The position numbers and the translations under genes were made by a program. A stretch of DNA of 64,000 bases from Allobosea sp. 47.2.35 (GTDB taxonomy: Bacteria > Pseudomonadota > Alphaproteobacteria > Rhizobiales > Beijerinckiaceae). The notes beneath the pieces were generated by a model, which was given only the letters and a program-made list of their open reading frames with translations, was not told the origin of the DNA and did no database searches. Where the stretch lies: positions 1-64,000 of the forward strand of contig NZ_JANLGI010000010.1 of the NCBI RefSeq assembly GCF_024655635.1. Direction: 5' to 3'. Positions 35,792 to 45,014 of the stretch are shown here, piece after piece (position 1 is the stretch's first letter; each line of letters opens with the position of its first letter).

Positions 35792-36567
35792 TTCGGATTC
35801 GATTGATCGCACGGGTTGCCGCGATAAGCGGGCTCTGCCTGCTGGCATCCGCTGCCCGCGCCGAGGTGCCGGCGAACGGCAAGGTCTACCTGGACGCCGC
35901 CTTCGCCTCCGTCGAGTCGCTGTTCAAGCTCTACGAGGGCAAGCCGACCCCGCCGCGTCTGTCGGACCCAGTCGACGGCAAGGTGCTGGCCGATGTCTGG
36001 AACGCGCCGGCCATCCTCGGCAAGGCGCCTTATGGTGCCAACGATCTCCCGACGCTGCTCGACATCGTCCAGAAGCAGGCCGGTATCCTGCAGGTCTATG
36101 CGCTGTTCTCGCCGCAACCGGGCCGCAAGGAGGCTGACCAGGCGGCGAATGCGGTCGAATTCCAGGACGAATTGACCCGCGCACGCGTCTTCCTTCTCCA
36201 GGCCGCCGGCGGCGCCCTCTCGGCGATCAACGACTTCTCGTTCAGGTTGAAGGACGACGACAAGACCGAGGCCCGGGCGCAGGGCTTGCGGCAGATGCGG
36301 CTCGGCCTGCAGGAGATCGTCGTCGGCTCGGCTCTGGCGCTGCGAGCCCCCGGTTTGCGCGATGCGAATCGTCAGCTGATCGCGCAGGCTTTCGCCGACA
36401 ACGCTGCCGGCATCGCTTCCGCGCTCGCTCCGCCGGACCGCAACGCGCTCGTCTCGGCGCTCCAGCAGGTCCGCCCCTCGCTGAAGCCGGAGGCGCAGAA
36501 GGCGATCTCTGACTTTGCTACGGCGGTGGCGGCCGCGCCGTGCGAGGGCTTCTGCCTCGTCAACTGA
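35788..36567 (+). CDS. Secreted protein of unknown function
   Basis: A 259-residue protein with a signal peptide (VAAISGLCLLASAARA). The mature protein is mostly helical and polar, with a terminal pair of cysteines in PCEGFCLVN. I recognise no domain. Its ATG overlaps the agmatinase-like stop (ATGA), so it is made with that cytoplasmic enzyme although it appears exported. It is convergent with the spermidine-synthase-like gene. Confidence 0.72.
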   Translation: MIRIRLIARVAAISGLCLLASAARAEVPANGKVYLDAAFASVESLFKLYEGKPTPPRLSDPVDGKVLADVWNAPAILGKAPYGANDLPTLLDIVQKQAGILQVYALFSPQPGRKEADQAANAVEFQDELTRARVFLLQAAGGALSAINDFSFRLKDDDKTEARAQGLRQMRLGLQEIVVGSALALRAPGLRDANRQLIAQAFADNAAGIASALAPPDRNALVSALQQVRPSLKPEAQKAISDFATAVAAAPCEGFCLVN

Positions 36568-36585
36568 GCGGCTCTTCGGCGGCCT

Positions 36586-37299
36586 TCAGGGCCGCGTTGC
36601 CAGCCAGATCACATGCCGAGCCCCGCCGCCGGTGCGGCGGGCGCGCGCCGTCACCTCCTCGGTGGCAAAGCCCGCGTGGCGCAGCCGCCGGGTGAAGCCG
36701 TGGTCCGGCCCCGAGGACCAGACCGCGAGAATGCCGCCCGGCCGCAGCGCGGCCTTGGCGGCCTGCAAGCCCGCAGCGCCGTAAAGCTGGTCGTTGCCGG
36801 CGACGGTCAGCCCTTCCGGGCCGTTGTCGACATCGAGCAGGATGGCGTCGTAACGCCCCTTGCCGGCCGCGATCGCCGCGGCGACATCGGTCACGCTGAT
36901 CTGTACGCGCGGGTCGTCGAGGCAATCGGCGAAAACCGCCGCCATCGGTCCACGAGCCCAGGCGACGACGGCGGGGATCAGTTCGGCCACCTCCACCTGC
37001 GCATCACCAGGCAGATGGGCAAGCGCCGCCCGCAGCGTGAACCCCATCCCCAGTCCGCCGATCAGGACGCTCGGCTGCCGGCGCTGCCCGAGGCGTTCGC
37101 AGACCAGGGTCGCCAGCGCCTCTTCCGACCCGCTGAGGCGGCTGTTCATCAGCTCGTTGCTGCCGAGCATGATCGAGAACTCGGTGCCGCGCTGCCTCAG
37201 CCGGAGGTCGCCGCTGCCATCCGGCAAGGCTGCGGTGTCGAGGGTGGTCCAGGGTATCACGTTGCTCTCGCCTGTCTGGGATGCCGCCTTATAGCGCAT
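36586..37299 (-). CDS. Spermidine-synthase-like methyltransferase-fold protein
   Basis: A 237-residue Rossmann protein. LIGGLGMGFTLRAALAHLP is the SAM-like binding loop, VEVAELIPAVVAWARGP follows, and DAILLDVDNGPEGLT matches the spermidine-synthase group, but the protein is shorter than SpeE and lacks its N-terminal beta domain. It may be a methyltransferase or an aminopropyltransferase. The 5' end could also be the GTG at 37260 (224 residues, opening VIPWTTLDTAALPDG), which matches relatives as well. Confidence 0.82.
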   Translation of the reverse strand: MRYKAASQTGESNVIPWTTLDTAALPDGSGDLRLRQRGTEFSIMLGSNELMNSRLSGSEEALATLVCERLGQRRQPSVLIGGLGMGFTLRAALAHLPGDAQVEVAELIPAVVAWARGPMAAVFADCLDDPRVQISVTDVAAAIAAGKGRYDAILLDVDNGPEGLTVAGNDQLYGAAGLQAAKAALRPGGILAVWSSGPDHGFTRRLRHAGFATEEVTARARRTGGGARHVIWLATRP

Positions 37300-37440
37300 T
37301 CGGGCGTGAACGCCCGGCAGCCAAAACGATATGCGTTGATTGCATGAAATATCGCCATGGGCGGCGTTGATCGTTCAGTCATGCATGGCTATTTCATGCT
37401 GCGACGCAGCAATTCGCTGCCCTTCCGCGAAAGCCCCGCT

Positions 37441-38643
37441 ATGACGCTCGCCGCGAATGATCGCAGCCTGGACGTATCCACGTCCGCCCATGCGCCTGTT
37501 TCGGCAGGGCTCGTGCTGTTCGCGCTCGCGATGGGCGGTTTCGCCATCGGTACAACCGAGTTCGCGGCGATGAGCCTGCTGCCGTATTTCTCAGCGGGGC
37601 TCGGCATCGATGAGCCGACGGCGGGCCATGTCATCAGCATCTATGCGCTCGGCGTCGTCGTCGGCGCGCCCTTGATCGCCGTGCTGGCGGCACGCATTCC
37701 CCGACGCACGCTGCTGATCGGGCTGATGGGCCTCTTCGCGCTTGGCAACGGCTTAAGCGCGCTCGCCCCGACCTATCACTGGATGCTGGTCTTCCGCTTC
37801 CTGAGCGGTCTGCCGCATGGCGCCTATTTCGGCGTCGCGGCGCTGGTCGCGGCCTCGCTTTCGGCGCCGAATCGCCGGGCGCAATCGGTGGCGCGCGTCA
37901 TGCTCGGCCTGACGGTCGCGACGATCCTTGGTGTGCCCGCCGCGAGCTGGATGGGGCAGGTGCTGGGCTGGCGCTCGGGCTTCGCCATCGTCGCTGGCCT
38001 CGCCTTGCTGACGGTCGTCCTGATCGCCTTGTTCGCGCCGCGCGACACCGTCCAGCCGGGCGCGAGCCCCTTGAGGGAGCTCGGCGCGCTGAAGCGCCGG
38101 CAGGTCTGGCTGACGCTGGCGACGGGAGCGATCGGCTTCGGCGGCCTCTTCGCCGTCTATACCTATGTCGCCTCGACTCTGATGGTGGTGACCGAGGTTT
38201 CGCCCGCTTTCGTGCCGGTCGTGCTCGCGATCTTCGGCATGGGCCTGACCGCCGGCACGCTCGTCGCCGGCTGGGCCGCCGATCGTGCGCTCGTTCCGGC
38301 CACGGCGGCCATGCTGCTCTGGAGCGCCTTCTGGCTGGCGGCCTTTCCCTTCGCGGCCGGCAATATCTGGGCGGTGTCGCTGGTCATCTTCATGATCGGA
38401 AGCGGCGGCGGGCTCGGCGCCATGCTCCAGACCCGCCTGATGGACGTCGCCGACGATGCCCAGACGCTGGCTGCCGCGCTGAACCACAGCGCCTTCAACA
38501 CCGCCAATGCGCTCGGCCCCTGGCTCGGCGGCATGGCGATCGCGGCCGGCTACGGTTGGACCTCGACCGGCTGGGTCGGCGCGGCGCTGGCGCTCGGCGG
38601 TCTCGCGATCTGGATCGTCGCGGTGCTCGACGCCCGCCGCTGA
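37441..38643 (+). CDS. MFS transporter, AraJ/DHA1-like
   Basis: A 400-residue, twelve-helix major facilitator. GGFAIGTTEFAAMSLLPYFS in helix 1, the loop RIPRRTLLIGLMGLFALGN and RFLSGLPHGAYFGVAALVA are typical of the AraJ/YdhP drug-or-sugar efflux branch. Upstream in-frame ATGs exist at 37381 and 37396, but the sequence from 37441 fits the family. Substrate unknown; drug or sugar-phosphate export is usual. Confidence 0.9.
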   Translation: MTLAANDRSLDVSTSAHAPVSAGLVLFALAMGGFAIGTTEFAAMSLLPYFSAGLGIDEPTAGHVISIYALGVVVGAPLIAVLAARIPRRTLLIGLMGLFALGNGLSALAPTYHWMLVFRFLSGLPHGAYFGVAALVAASLSAPNRRAQSVARVMLGLTVATILGVPAASWMGQVLGWRSGFAIVAGLALLTVVLIALFAPRDTVQPGASPLRELGALKRRQVWLTLATGAIGFGGLFAVYTYVASTLMVVTEVSPAFVPVVLAIFGMGLTAGTLVAGWAADRALVPATAAMLLWSAFWLAAFPFAAGNIWAVSLVIFMIGSGGGLGAMLQTRLMDVADDAQTLAAALNHSAFNTANALGPWLGGMAIAAGYGWTSTGWVGAALALGGLAIWIVAVLDARR

Positions 38644-38848
38644 GCCGGGCGCCGATCCTTCCGCCCGGACAGAACCTCTCAGCCTTTGGTCTGGGCCGCT
38701 TTGGGGCGCCAGCCGTCGGTTTGGGCGTGCAAGCTGCGAAAAGCTGCATCGCTCCCTCTTGCGAGCGGAACGAAACTGCGCCCAATCTGTCGCCACAGAA
38801 CCGGACCGGGATAACAGCAAGACCGGCCGGCTGAACTGCGGAGGTCCC

Positions 38849-39625
38849 ATGAAGAGTTTCGTTCGTTTCATCGCGGCGGCGGCGTTGACGGTCGTCGGCG
38901 CGACAGGGGCGCTCGCCCAGGCCAAGGAGTGGAAGGAAATCCGGATCGGCACGGAAGGCGCCTATCCACCCTTCAACAACCTGAACGCCAAGAAGGAGCT
39001 CGAAGGCTACGAGATCGACTACGGCAACCTGCTCTGCGAGCGGATGAAGGTGAAATGCACCTGGGTCGTGCAGGATTGGGACGGCATCATCCCGGCGCTG
39101 CTCGCCAACAAGTATGACGTCATCATCGCCGGCATGAACGCGACCGATGAGCGCAAGAAGCAGGTCGACTTCACCACGCCCTACAACAAGACCCCGATCT
39201 GGATGATCGGCCCGAAGAGCACCAAGTCGGACGACATCTCGCCGGCGGCGCTGAAGGGCAAGTCGATCGGCGCCCAGGGCTCGACCATCCACGCCAACTA
39301 TCTCGAGAAATACTACAAGGACTCGACGCCGCGCCTCTATCCGACCCAGGAAGAGGCCAATCTCGACCTGATCAACGGCCGGCTCGACTACATCGTCGCC
39401 GACGCGCTCGCCCTCTCGGACTTCCTGACCGGCAAGGGCAAGGATTGCTGCAAGTTCGTCGCCGAGGTGAAGCGCGATGACGCCATTCACGGCCCGGGTG
39501 TCGGTGCGGCTATCCGCAAGTCCGATACTGCGCTTAAGGCGATGTTCGACAAGGCGATCGCCGAGACGACCGCCGACGGCTCGAACCAGAAGATCCAGGA
39601 CAAGTGGCTGAAATTCGCCAAGTGA
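38849..39625 (+). CDS. Polar amino-acid ABC substrate-binding protein
   Basis: A 258-residue periplasmic protein with signal peptide (FIAAAALTVVGATGALA). The mature part opens IRIGTEGAYPPFNNLNAKKE and keeps WDGIIPALLANKYDVIIAGM, as in binding proteins for arginine, lysine, ornithine or the octopine/nopaline opines. GCGGAGG precedes the ATG. Two permease genes follow after a strong hairpin, but no ATPase gene is present. Confidence 0.92.
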   Translation: MKSFVRFIAAAALTVVGATGALAQAKEWKEIRIGTEGAYPPFNNLNAKKELEGYEIDYGNLLCERMKVKCTWVVQDWDGIIPALLANKYDVIIAGMNATDERKKQVDFTTPYNKTPIWMIGPKSTKSDDISPAALKGKSIGAQGSTIHANYLEKYYKDSTPRLYPTQEEANLDLINGRLDYIVADALALSDFLTGKGKDCCKFVAEVKRDDAIHGPGVGAAIRKSDTALKAMFDKAIAETTADGSNQKIQDKWLKFAK

Positions 39626-39644
39626 CGCCTGCAAACGCCTGACC

Positions 39645-39670
39645 CTCGCCGGCGCTTTCGCGCCGGCGAG
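39645..39670 (+). terminator. Intercistronic hairpin between binding-protein and permease genes
   Basis: CTCGCCGGCGC and GCGCCGGCGAG form a perfect 11-bp stem with a TTTC loop, 20 bases after the binding-protein stop. There is no T run, so it is better read as a partial terminator or 3'-end stabiliser. Such an element lets binding protein be made in excess over permease. Confidence 0.7.
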
Positions 39671-39693
39671 CATTCTCTCCCGCACGGCACCCC

Positions 39694-40404
39694 ATGCTCG
39701 AAAAATTCGCATTGCTCGGCTTCGGCCCTTCCGGCTGGGGGCCGGCGCTGCTTCAGGGCGCCGCCACGACGCTCTCGGTCGCGCTCGCAACCCTGCCATT
39801 CGGCCTGGGGCTCGGCCTCGTCATCGCGCTCCTGAAGCGCTCCGACAACATCCTGCTGCGCGCGCTGGCGACGATCTACACTACCGTGTTCCGCGGCGTG
39901 CCGGAGCTCCTCACGCTCTACATCATCTATTTCGGCATCCAGATTCTGGTGCAGCAGGTCTGGTCGGGTTTCTCGATTCCACCTTTCGGTGCCGGCATGG
40001 TCGCGCTCGGCATGGTGCTCGCCGCCTTCTCCAGCGAGGTCTGGGTCGGCGCGCTGAACTCGATCCAGAAGGGCCAGCGCGAGGCCGCCGCCGCACTCGG
40101 CCTGTCGAAGGCGCAGGCCTTCCGGCTCGTCGTCTTCCCGCAGCTGATCCGCGTGGCGCTGCCCGGCCTCGGCAATAACTGGATGGTGCTGCTGAAGGAG
40201 ACCTCGCTGATCTCGGTGATCACCCTGCAGGACATCATGTTCATCGCGACGCGGGCCAATGTCGTGACCAAGGAGCCGTTCCTGTTCTTCGGCACCGCGA
40301 TGCTGCTCTATTTCTTCTTCTCGCTGGTCTCGGCCTGGGGCATCGACAAGCTCGAACAGCGCACCAATCGCGGCCAGGCCGCCTTCGGCGGAGCGACGCG
40401 ATGA
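39694..40404 (+). CDS. Amino-acid ABC permease, HisQ-like
   Basis: A 236-residue inner-membrane subunit with about five helices. It has the polar-amino-acid permease signature TTVFRGVPELLTLYIIYFG and the ATPase-docking loop EAAAALGLSKAQAFRLVVFP. It is followed by the second permease with ATGA overlap. The pair should form a HisQM-type heterodimer. Confidence 0.92.
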   Translation: MLEKFALLGFGPSGWGPALLQGAATTLSVALATLPFGLGLGLVIALLKRSDNILLRALATIYTTVFRGVPELLTLYIIYFGIQILVQQVWSGFSIPPFGAGMVALGMVLAAFSSEVWVGALNSIQKGQREAAAALGLSKAQAFRLVVFPQLIRVALPGLGNNWMVLLKETSLISVITLQDIMFIATRANVVTKEPFLFFGTAMLLYFFFSLVSAWGIDKLEQRTNRGQAAFGGATR

Positions 40405-41117
40405 ACTGGTGCGAATATCCCGGTTATCTCGTCGGCAGCGAGGTCCTGCAGAACTACGGCTGCCGGATGGCGAACGGCCTCTGGGTCACCTTCGAACTCG
40501 TCGCGATCTCGGTCGCCCTCGGCTTCGCGCTGGCGCTCGGCCTCGCCATTGCCCGGCTCTACGGCCCGCGCTGGGCCCGGATGGCGGTGAGCGGCTACAC
40601 CACCTTCCTGCGCGGCACGCCGCTGCTCTGCCAGCTCTTCCTCGTCTATTACGGCCTCGGCCAGTTCCGCGAGTTCTGGCAGGGCATCGGCCTGTGGTGG
40701 TTCTTCCGCGAGCCGTTCTTCTGCGCGCTCTTCACCTTCACCATCAACACGGCGGCCTATCAGGCCGAGATCCTGCGCGGCGCCATCCAGGCGATCCCGC
40801 GCGGCCAGTTCGAGGGCGCGCTCTCGCTCGGCCTGCATCGCTGGTCGACGCTGCGCCTCGTCGTGCTGCCGCAGGCGATGATCCTGGCGCTGCGCCCGCT
40901 CGGCAACGAACTGATCGTGATGATCAAGTCGAGCGCGATCGTCTCGCTGGTGACGCTGTTCGACCTGATGGGCGCGACGCGGCTCGCCTTCGCCCGCTCC
41001 TTCGACCTCACGATCTATCTCTACGCGGCGCTGATCTATCTCGTGCTGGTCGAGATCATCCGCCGCGTCTGGGACAGGCTCGAGATCAGGCTGAGCCGGC
41101 ACATGGTATTGCGTTGA
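40401..41117 (+). CDS. Amino-acid ABC permease, HisM-like
   Basis: A 238-residue partner permease. TTFLRGTPLLCQLFLVYYG and EGALSLGLHRWSTLRLVVLP are the same two family elements. It ends 7 bases from the convergent methionine-aminopeptidase stop. No ATPase gene follows, unlike most his/art/occ operons, so an ATPase encoded elsewhere must power it. Confidence 0.92.
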   Translation: MNWCEYPGYLVGSEVLQNYGCRMANGLWVTFELVAISVALGFALALGLAIARLYGPRWARMAVSGYTTFLRGTPLLCQLFLVYYGLGQFREFWQGIGLWWFFREPFFCALFTFTINTAAYQAEILRGAIQAIPRGQFEGALSLGLHRWSTLRLVVLPQAMILALRPLGNELIVMIKSSAIVSLVTLFDLMGATRLAFARSFDLTIYLYAALIYLVLVEIIRRVWDRLEIRLSRHMVLR

Positions 41118-41124
41118 CCTGGCC

Positions 41125-41877
41125 TCAGCCGGGCAGGGTCAGCACGACCGCTCCGCGCGGCGTCGCCACGACGGTATGCTCGTACTGGACGGTCGGCGCA
41201 CACGGGTGGCTGTAGAGCGTCCAGCGATCGCCATCGGCATTTTCCGCCCAGTCCGCGCCCAGCGACAGGAACGGCTCGACGGTGAAGACGAGCCCGTTCG
41301 TCATGGTCCGACGCTCTTTACGGTCCGGCCAGGTCGCGATCTCGGTCGGCTCCTCGTGGAGCGAGCGGCCGACACCGTGGCTCGCGAGATTGCGCACCAG
41401 CGTATAGCCGTTCTTCTGGGCGAAGCGCCCGACGGCCTGCCCGATCCCGGCCAGTGGCTTGCCGGCGCCGACCTGTCCGATGCCGGCCCAGAGCGCCCGC
41501 CGGCCGTCGCGGCACAGCCTCTCCAGCTTCGGCTTGACGGGCGACACGGCGAAGGACGCGCCGGTATCGGCGAAGAAGCCGTTCTTCTCGGCGGAAACGT
41601 CGATATTGACGAGATCGCCCGCGAGGATGCGCCGCGCACCGGGAATGCCGTGGGCAATCTCCTCATTGACGCTGATGCAGGTCGCGCCGGGGAATTCATA
41701 GGCCAGTTCCGGGGCAGGGCGCGCGCCATGGCGTTTGAGGTAGCCGCGGCCGATCGCGTCGAGCTCGGCCGTGGTCATGCCCGGCTCGATCGCCTTGCCC
41801 ATGGCCGCAAGCGCGCGGGCCACGATGCCGCCGATCTCCTTCAGTGCCTGCAATTCGTCGTCGTTCGATATCGTCAT
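41125..41877 (-). CDS. map: Methionine aminopeptidase, type I
   Basis: Dimetal enzyme that removes N-terminal methionine from new proteins, 250 residues. Metal ligands are in VNIDVSAEKNGFFADTGASF (two aspartates), NLASHGVGRSLHEEP (histidine), VFTVEPFLS (glutamate) and QYEHTVV (glutamate). HGIPGARRI gives the substrate-side histidine. It is a stand-alone copy away from ribosomal genes; alphaproteobacteria often carry two or more, so it may be accessory. Confidence 0.93.
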   Translation of the reverse strand: MTISNDDELQALKEIGGIVARALAAMGKAIEPGMTTAELDAIGRGYLKRHGARPAPELAYEFPGATCISVNEEIAHGIPGARRILAGDLVNIDVSAEKNGFFADTGASFAVSPVKPKLERLCRDGRRALWAGIGQVGAGKPLAGIGQAVGRFAQKNGYTLVRNLASHGVGRSLHEEPTEIATWPDRKERRTMTNGLVFTVEPFLSLGADWAENADGDRWTLYSHPCAPTVQYEHTVVATPRGAVVLTLPG

Positions 41878-41966
41878 GCGCCGGAGCTAAGCCGCGCGCC
41901 TCACGCCCGCAAGGGAAAAGCCGCATGGGCGGATGGCGCGCAATCGCCTTTCCCGTCCGGCGCGTG

Positions 41967-41980
41967 CACGCTAAAGCGTG
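41967..41980. promoter_or_regulatory. 14-bp palindrome in a divergent promoter gap
   Basis: CACGCT-AA-AGCGTG lies between the divergent methionine-aminopeptidase and dehydrogenase genes, 31 bases before the latter's ATG. It may be an operator or part of a small repeat. No regulator gene is adjacent. Confidence 0.4.
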
Positions 41981-42011
41981 ACCATCTTCGGAGATAAAGC
42001 GGGAGTTCGGC

Positions 42012-42878
42012 ATGGCCAAAGTCGCATTCATCGGTCTCGGCGTCATGGGGTTCCCCATGGCCGGCCATCTCAAGGCCAAGGGTCATGAGGTCACCGTCTA
42101 CAACCGCAACCCGACGAAGGCGCAGGGATGGGTCTCGCGCCATGGCGGCCTCTCGGCGCCGACCCCGGCCGATGCCGCCAGGGGCCAGGAGATCGTCTTC
42201 TGCTGCGTCGGCAACGATGACGACCTGCGCTCGGTGACGACGGGTGAGAACGGCGCCTTCGCCGGGATGGAGAAGGGCGCGGTCTTCGTCGACCACACCA
42301 CGGCTTCCGCCAATGTCGCGCGTGAACTTTATGAAGCTGCGAAGCAGGGCGGCTTCGGCTTCGTCGATGCGCCCGTCTCGGGCGGGCAGGCCGGCGCCGA
42401 GAACGGCGTGCTGACCGTGATGTGCGGCGGCGAGCCCGAGACCTATGCCCGTGTCGAGCCGGTGATCGCGAGCTTCGCGCGCATGTGCAAGTTGATGGGC
42501 CCGGCCGGTTCCGGTCAGCTCACCAAGATGGTCAACCAGATCTGCATCGCCGGCCTCGTCCAGGGCCTGTCCGAGGGCGTCCATTTCGCCAAGCGCGCCG
42601 GGCTCGATGTCGAGACCATGCTCGAGGTCATCTCCAAGGGCGCCGCCGGCTCCTGGCAGATGGAGAACCGCGGCAAGACCATGAACCAGAACAAGTTCGA
42701 TTTCGGCTTCGCCGTCGACTGGATGCGCAAGGATCTCGGCATCGTCCTCGACGAAGCCCGCCGCAATGGCGCGCAGCTCCCGGTCACCGCGCTGGTCGAC
42801 CAGTTCTATGCCGAGGTCCAGAAGATGGGCGGCAATCGCTGGGATACGTCGAGCCTGATCGCCCGTCTCGAAGGTTGA
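42012..42878 (+). CDS. 3-hydroxyisobutyrate dehydrogenase-like NAD(P) enzyme
   Basis: A 288-residue beta-hydroxyacid dehydrogenase. VAFIGLGVMGFPMAGHLKAK binds the dinucleotide, DAPVSGGQAGAENG is the substrate-binding motif and GSGQLTKMVNQ holds the catalytic lysine. The group includes 3-hydroxyisobutyrate dehydrogenase, tartronate-semialdehyde reductase and succinic-semialdehyde reductases; the sequence alone does not decide. GGGAG precedes the ATG. No valine-catabolism gene adjoins it. Confidence 0.9.
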   Translation: MAKVAFIGLGVMGFPMAGHLKAKGHEVTVYNRNPTKAQGWVSRHGGLSAPTPADAARGQEIVFCCVGNDDDLRSVTTGENGAFAGMEKGAVFVDHTTASANVARELYEAAKQGGFGFVDAPVSGGQAGAENGVLTVMCGGEPETYARVEPVIASFARMCKLMGPAGSGQLTKMVNQICIAGLVQGLSEGVHFAKRAGLDVETMLEVISKGAAGSWQMENRGKTMNQNKFDFGFAVDWMRKDLGIVLDEARRNGAQLPVTALVDQFYAEVQKMGGNRWDTSSLIARLEG

Positions 42879-42899
42879 GGTCGTGCCGAGCCGGCGCGC

Positions 42900-44090
42900 T
42901 CAGGCCGCCGGGTCGGGATGCTTCCGCACGAAATAGACGGCGGCGAGGCCCGCCGTCGTCAGAAGCCAGACGAACAGGTTCATCGATTGCGGCCAGAGCG
43001 TCACGAGCCAGCTGATCAGCACGGTGAGTATCGCGCTGAAGCCGAGCTGGGTGGCGCCCAGTAGCCCGGCCGCCGAGCCTGCCAGCTCCGGCCGGGCCGA
43101 GAGCGCCTCGGCCGTCGCGCCGGGAATCGTCATGCCGTTGCCGACCGCGTTGAGGGCCAGCGGCAGGAACAGCGTCAGCGGCGACCACCAGGACGAGAAC
43201 GATAGGGCAAGCGCCACCGCGGTCCCGACGAAGGAGATCACCAGGCCGCGCCGCACCATCGTCTGGGTGCCGACGCGCACCGCCAGCCGCGACATCGCGA
43301 AATTGCCGACCATGTAGCCGAGTGCGTTCAGGATGAAATAGGTGCCGTAGACGTCCGAGCCGCGCCCCATCGTTTCGACGACGATATAGGGCGTTGCGGC
43401 GATGAAGACGAAGAAGGCCGACGAAGCCGACGAGCCCGCCGCGACGTTCAGCATGAAGTCGCGGTTGCGCACCAGTTCCGGAAAGACGCGGAAGATGCCG
43501 AGCAGCGAGCTCTGCTGGCCGAGATTGGGCGCCGTCTCCGGCAGGCGCGCCAGCGTGAAGACGAGCACGGCCGCGCCGAACAATGTCATGAGCCAGAAGA
43601 TCGCGCGCCAGCCGAAGGCGGTCTCGATCTGCCCGCCGAGCCAGGGCGCGATCATCGGCGCCACCACCATCACCATGGTGACGGTGGCGATCTGGCTCGC
43701 GGCATGGTCGCGGTCGGCGGTGTCGCGGATGATGGCACGCGACAGGGCGAAGACAGCTCCGCCGCCGGCGCCTTCCAGCACCCGCGCCAGCAGCAGGACA
43801 TGCGTCGTGGGGGCGAGCGCACCAAGCACCGAGCCCAGCACGAACAGGGCGGTACCGGCATTGACGCAGGGGCGGCGTCCGAAGCGGTCGGAGAGCGGCC
43901 CGATCACCAGCTGCGTCAGGGCGACGGCGACCAGGAACAGCGTCAGCGTGAGCTGGATCGTGGCGTAGTTCGAGGAAAAATGCCGGGCGAGCGCAGGCGT
44001 CGCCGGGGCGAGCAGGTTGAGCGCGATCGGCTGTAGTGCCGAGATCGCGACCAGAATCGCCAGCGTGGGCTTGACCGCAGCCCCGGTCAT
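42900..44090 (-). CDS. MFS drug-resistance transporter, Bcr/CflA-like
   Basis: A 396-residue, twelve-helix exporter. LFLVAVALTQLVIGPLSDRF and GRRPCVNAGTALFVLGSVLG are the Bcr/CflA loop, and RVLEGAGGGAVFALSRAIIR is helix-4/5 antiporter sequence. Its ATG overlaps the stop of the upstream DMT gene (ATGA), so the two exporters are co-translated. Drug, sulfonamide or amino-acid export is typical; the substrate is unknown. Confidence 0.9.
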   Translation of the reverse strand: MTGAAVKPTLAILVAISALQPIALNLLAPATPALARHFSSNYATIQLTLTLFLVAVALTQLVIGPLSDRFGRRPCVNAGTALFVLGSVLGALAPTTHVLLLARVLEGAGGGAVFALSRAIIRDTADRDHAASQIATVTMVMVVAPMIAPWLGGQIETAFGWRAIFWLMTLFGAAVLVFTLARLPETAPNLGQQSSLLGIFRVFPELVRNRDFMLNVAAGSSASSAFFVFIAATPYIVVETMGRGSDVYGTYFILNALGYMVGNFAMSRLAVRVGTQTMVRRGLVISFVGTAVALALSFSSWWSPLTLFLPLALNAVGNGMTIPGATAEALSARPELAGSAAGLLGATQLGFSAILTVLISWLVTLWPQSMNLFVWLLTTAGLAAVYFVRKHPDPAA

Positions 44091-44989
44091 GCCGCGGGCT
44101 TTCGGGTGAGCTTCAGGTTGGAATCGGGCCGCACGCGCTGCCTGTGCATGGTATAGAGCCCGCTGCCGACGATCAGCGCGACGCCGATGAAGGCGTAGAG
44201 GTCCGGCACGTCGCCCCAGACGAGATAGCCGAGCACGGTCGCGAAGACGACGATGGCGTAGCGATATTGCGAGATCACGCCGACATCGGTGCGCCGGAAG
44301 GCACTGATGATGAAGAAGGTGCCGGCCGTGACCAGGATTGCGGCGAGCCCGACATAGATGGTCTCCACGCGCCAGATGGGCAGCCACTGCTCGGTGAAGC
44401 CATAGGCCACGGCGACGACACCGACGAGAATGGTCGTGGTCAGCGACACCACGGTCGAGGGCACGTCGTCGCCGATGGTGCGGGTCGTCAGGTCCCGACC
44501 GGCGACGAGGATGGCGCTGATCACGGCGACGATCGCGGCGGCATTGAAGGATTCGGCACCCGGGCGCACCACGCAGAGCACGCCGACGAAGCCGACGGCC
44601 AGCGCCACCACCCGCCGCCAGCCGACGCGTTCCATGCCGAGCAGGACCGCCAGCGCGACGATCAGCAGCGGGGAGGCCATGTTGATCGCGGTGAGATTGG
44701 CGAGCGGCATTAATCCGAGCGACCAGCCGAAGGTCAGCGCGCCGAAGGCCTCGATGACGCCGCGCTGCAGCACGCGAGGACGGAACGCCAGGCGCAGCCG
44801 GTCGCCCTCGCGGGCGAGGAAGACGAGCGCGAACCCGATCACCACCGCGAAGCAGGCCCTCAGCGCGATCGCCTGTCCGGCTGGGTAAGTCTCGCGCGCG
44901 AGCTTCATGAACACGTCGTTGACGACGAAAAGCGACATCGCCGCGAGCATGAAGATGATGCCGCGGCGGTTTTCGGCTGCACTGGCCAA
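44087..44989 (-). CDS. DMT family (EamA) transporter
   Basis: A 300-residue protein with ten predicted helices in two EamA repeats. Examples are FMLAAMSLFVVNDVFMKLAR in the first half and YRYAIVVFATVLGYLVWGDV in the second. Family members export amino acids, nucleosides or other metabolites. It is coupled to the Bcr-like exporter downstream and lies 25 bases after the SolA-like oxidase gene in the same direction, so all three may be one operon. Confidence 0.9.
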   Translation of the reverse strand: MASAAENRRGIIFMLAAMSLFVVNDVFMKLARETYPAGQAIALRACFAVVIGFALVFLAREGDRLRLAFRPRVLQRGVIEAFGALTFGWSLGLMPLANLTAINMASPLLIVALAVLLGMERVGWRRVVALAVGFVGVLCVVRPGAESFNAAAIVAVISAILVAGRDLTTRTIGDDVPSTVVSLTTTILVGVVAVAYGFTEQWLPIWRVETIYVGLAAILVTAGTFFIISAFRRTDVGVISQYRYAIVVFATVLGYLVWGDVPDLYAFIGVALIVGSGLYTMHRQRVRPDSNLKLTRKPAA

Positions 44990-45014
44990 GGGATGGAATC
45001 CAGTTCGGAAGGCT

